From: Lichenostomus cassidix
Taxonomy: Eukaryota > Chordata > Aves > Passeriformes > Meliphagidae
Direction of reading: 5' to 3'
NCBI GenBank assembly: GCA_008360975.2
Contig: CM039211.1
Coordinates: 52,320,600-52,384,599 of the forward strand
DNA: 64,000 nucleotides
The notes beneath the pieces are model-generated. The model worked only from the letters and a program-made list of their open reading frames with translations. It did not search any database and was not told where the DNA came from. The number at the start of each line of letters is the position of its first letter. Within the stretch, counting starts at the first letter, position 1. A program made the translations under genes and the position numbers. This document shows, one piece after another, positions 63,701 through 64,000 of the stretch.

Positions 63701-64000
63701 AAAGGAAAAGGTTTTTGTTTGCTACTCAAAAGAAAAAAAAAGGAAAGAAACAAAAGCTGGTAGAATAGTAGAAGTGATCTAAGAAAAAATAAGAGATTCT
63801 GGATATAGAAAAATCTGGAAGGAAGTTAGGAATTGAGAACAAAAAACCTGCCCCAGTAAATGAAGGGGGCTGAGGCAAACAAACTCAGAAAACAGTAGTT
63901 TCTCCTAGTGAAAACAGACGAAATATGAGTAAAGCAGTCGTATGCTGGCCTGTAAGAGCACACTAGAGCGGAGTTCCAGAGGGTTTCCATCAAGCGCTGC

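Larger units (their letters stand above)
58412..64000. other. DMGDH intron (partial), no further exon found
   Basis: This stretch lies upstream of the penultimate DMGDH exon. I looked on the minus strand for the preceding exon, which in human encodes a LEAGLEYFVKLNKP-like segment, and did not find it, so the intron is probably at least 5.6 kb. It contains a 25-bp palindrome at 58549-58573, a CR1 fragment at 59175-59390, and a GT/AT/AC microsatellite at 60701-60742. Confidence 0.65.

Overview
This window is vertebrate nuclear DNA, most likely from a bird. The base composition is AT-rich and intronic, the exons are short with GT-AG junctions, and the only dispersed repeats I recognise are CR1 LINE fragments, the dominant avian/reptilian retrotransposon family. 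There is nothing bacterial, viral or plasmid-like here. Almost all of the short open frames are chance frames in introns or in simple repeats.

Two protein genes are present, both on the minus strand, and both incomplete. (1) ARSB, the lysosomal enzyme arylsulfatase B (N-acetylgalactosamine-4-sulfatase). Exons 1 to 6 lie at 51065-51352, 48027-48213, 46083-46273, 45247-45454, 20943-21186 and 13411-13481. The exon lengths from 2 to 6 (187, 191, 208, 244 and 71 nt) and all intron phases match what I recall of human ARSB. They join without a stop into the first 396 residues plus one base. The last two exons were not found in 1-13410 and should lie beyond the left edge. (2) DMGDH, mitochondrial dimethylglycine dehydrogenase. 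Only its last two coding exons are seen, at 58277-58411 and 57427-57639 with the TAA at 57424-57426. The rest lies beyond the right edge. The tandem order DMGDH then ARSB on one strand matches the known vertebrate synteny block (DMGDH/BHMT side next to ARSB).

Layout: 1-13410 ARSB intron 6; 13482-20942 intron 5; 21187-45246 the large intron 4 (24 kb, with three CR1 copies); 45455-46082, 46274-48026 and 48214-51064 introns 3, 2 and 1; about 50880-51500 a GC/CpG-dense promoter and first-exon island; 51353-57423 intergenic DNA with a 545-bp CA-type satellite and a CR1 fragment; 57640-58276 the last DMGDH intron; 58412-64000 the next DMGDH intron, with a CR1 fragment and microsatellites.

The two genes do unrelated jobs: ARSB degrades dermatan and chondroitin sulfate in lysosomes, and DMGDH works in choline/one-carbon catabolism in mitochondria. 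I found no convincing novel gene system. The observations most worth a second look are a 65-bp inverted repeat that brackets ARSB exon 4, a hexanucleotide repeat that encodes the hydrophobic core of the ARSB signal peptide, a perfect 19-bp hairpin in intron 4, and a 128-bp tandem duplication in intron 1.
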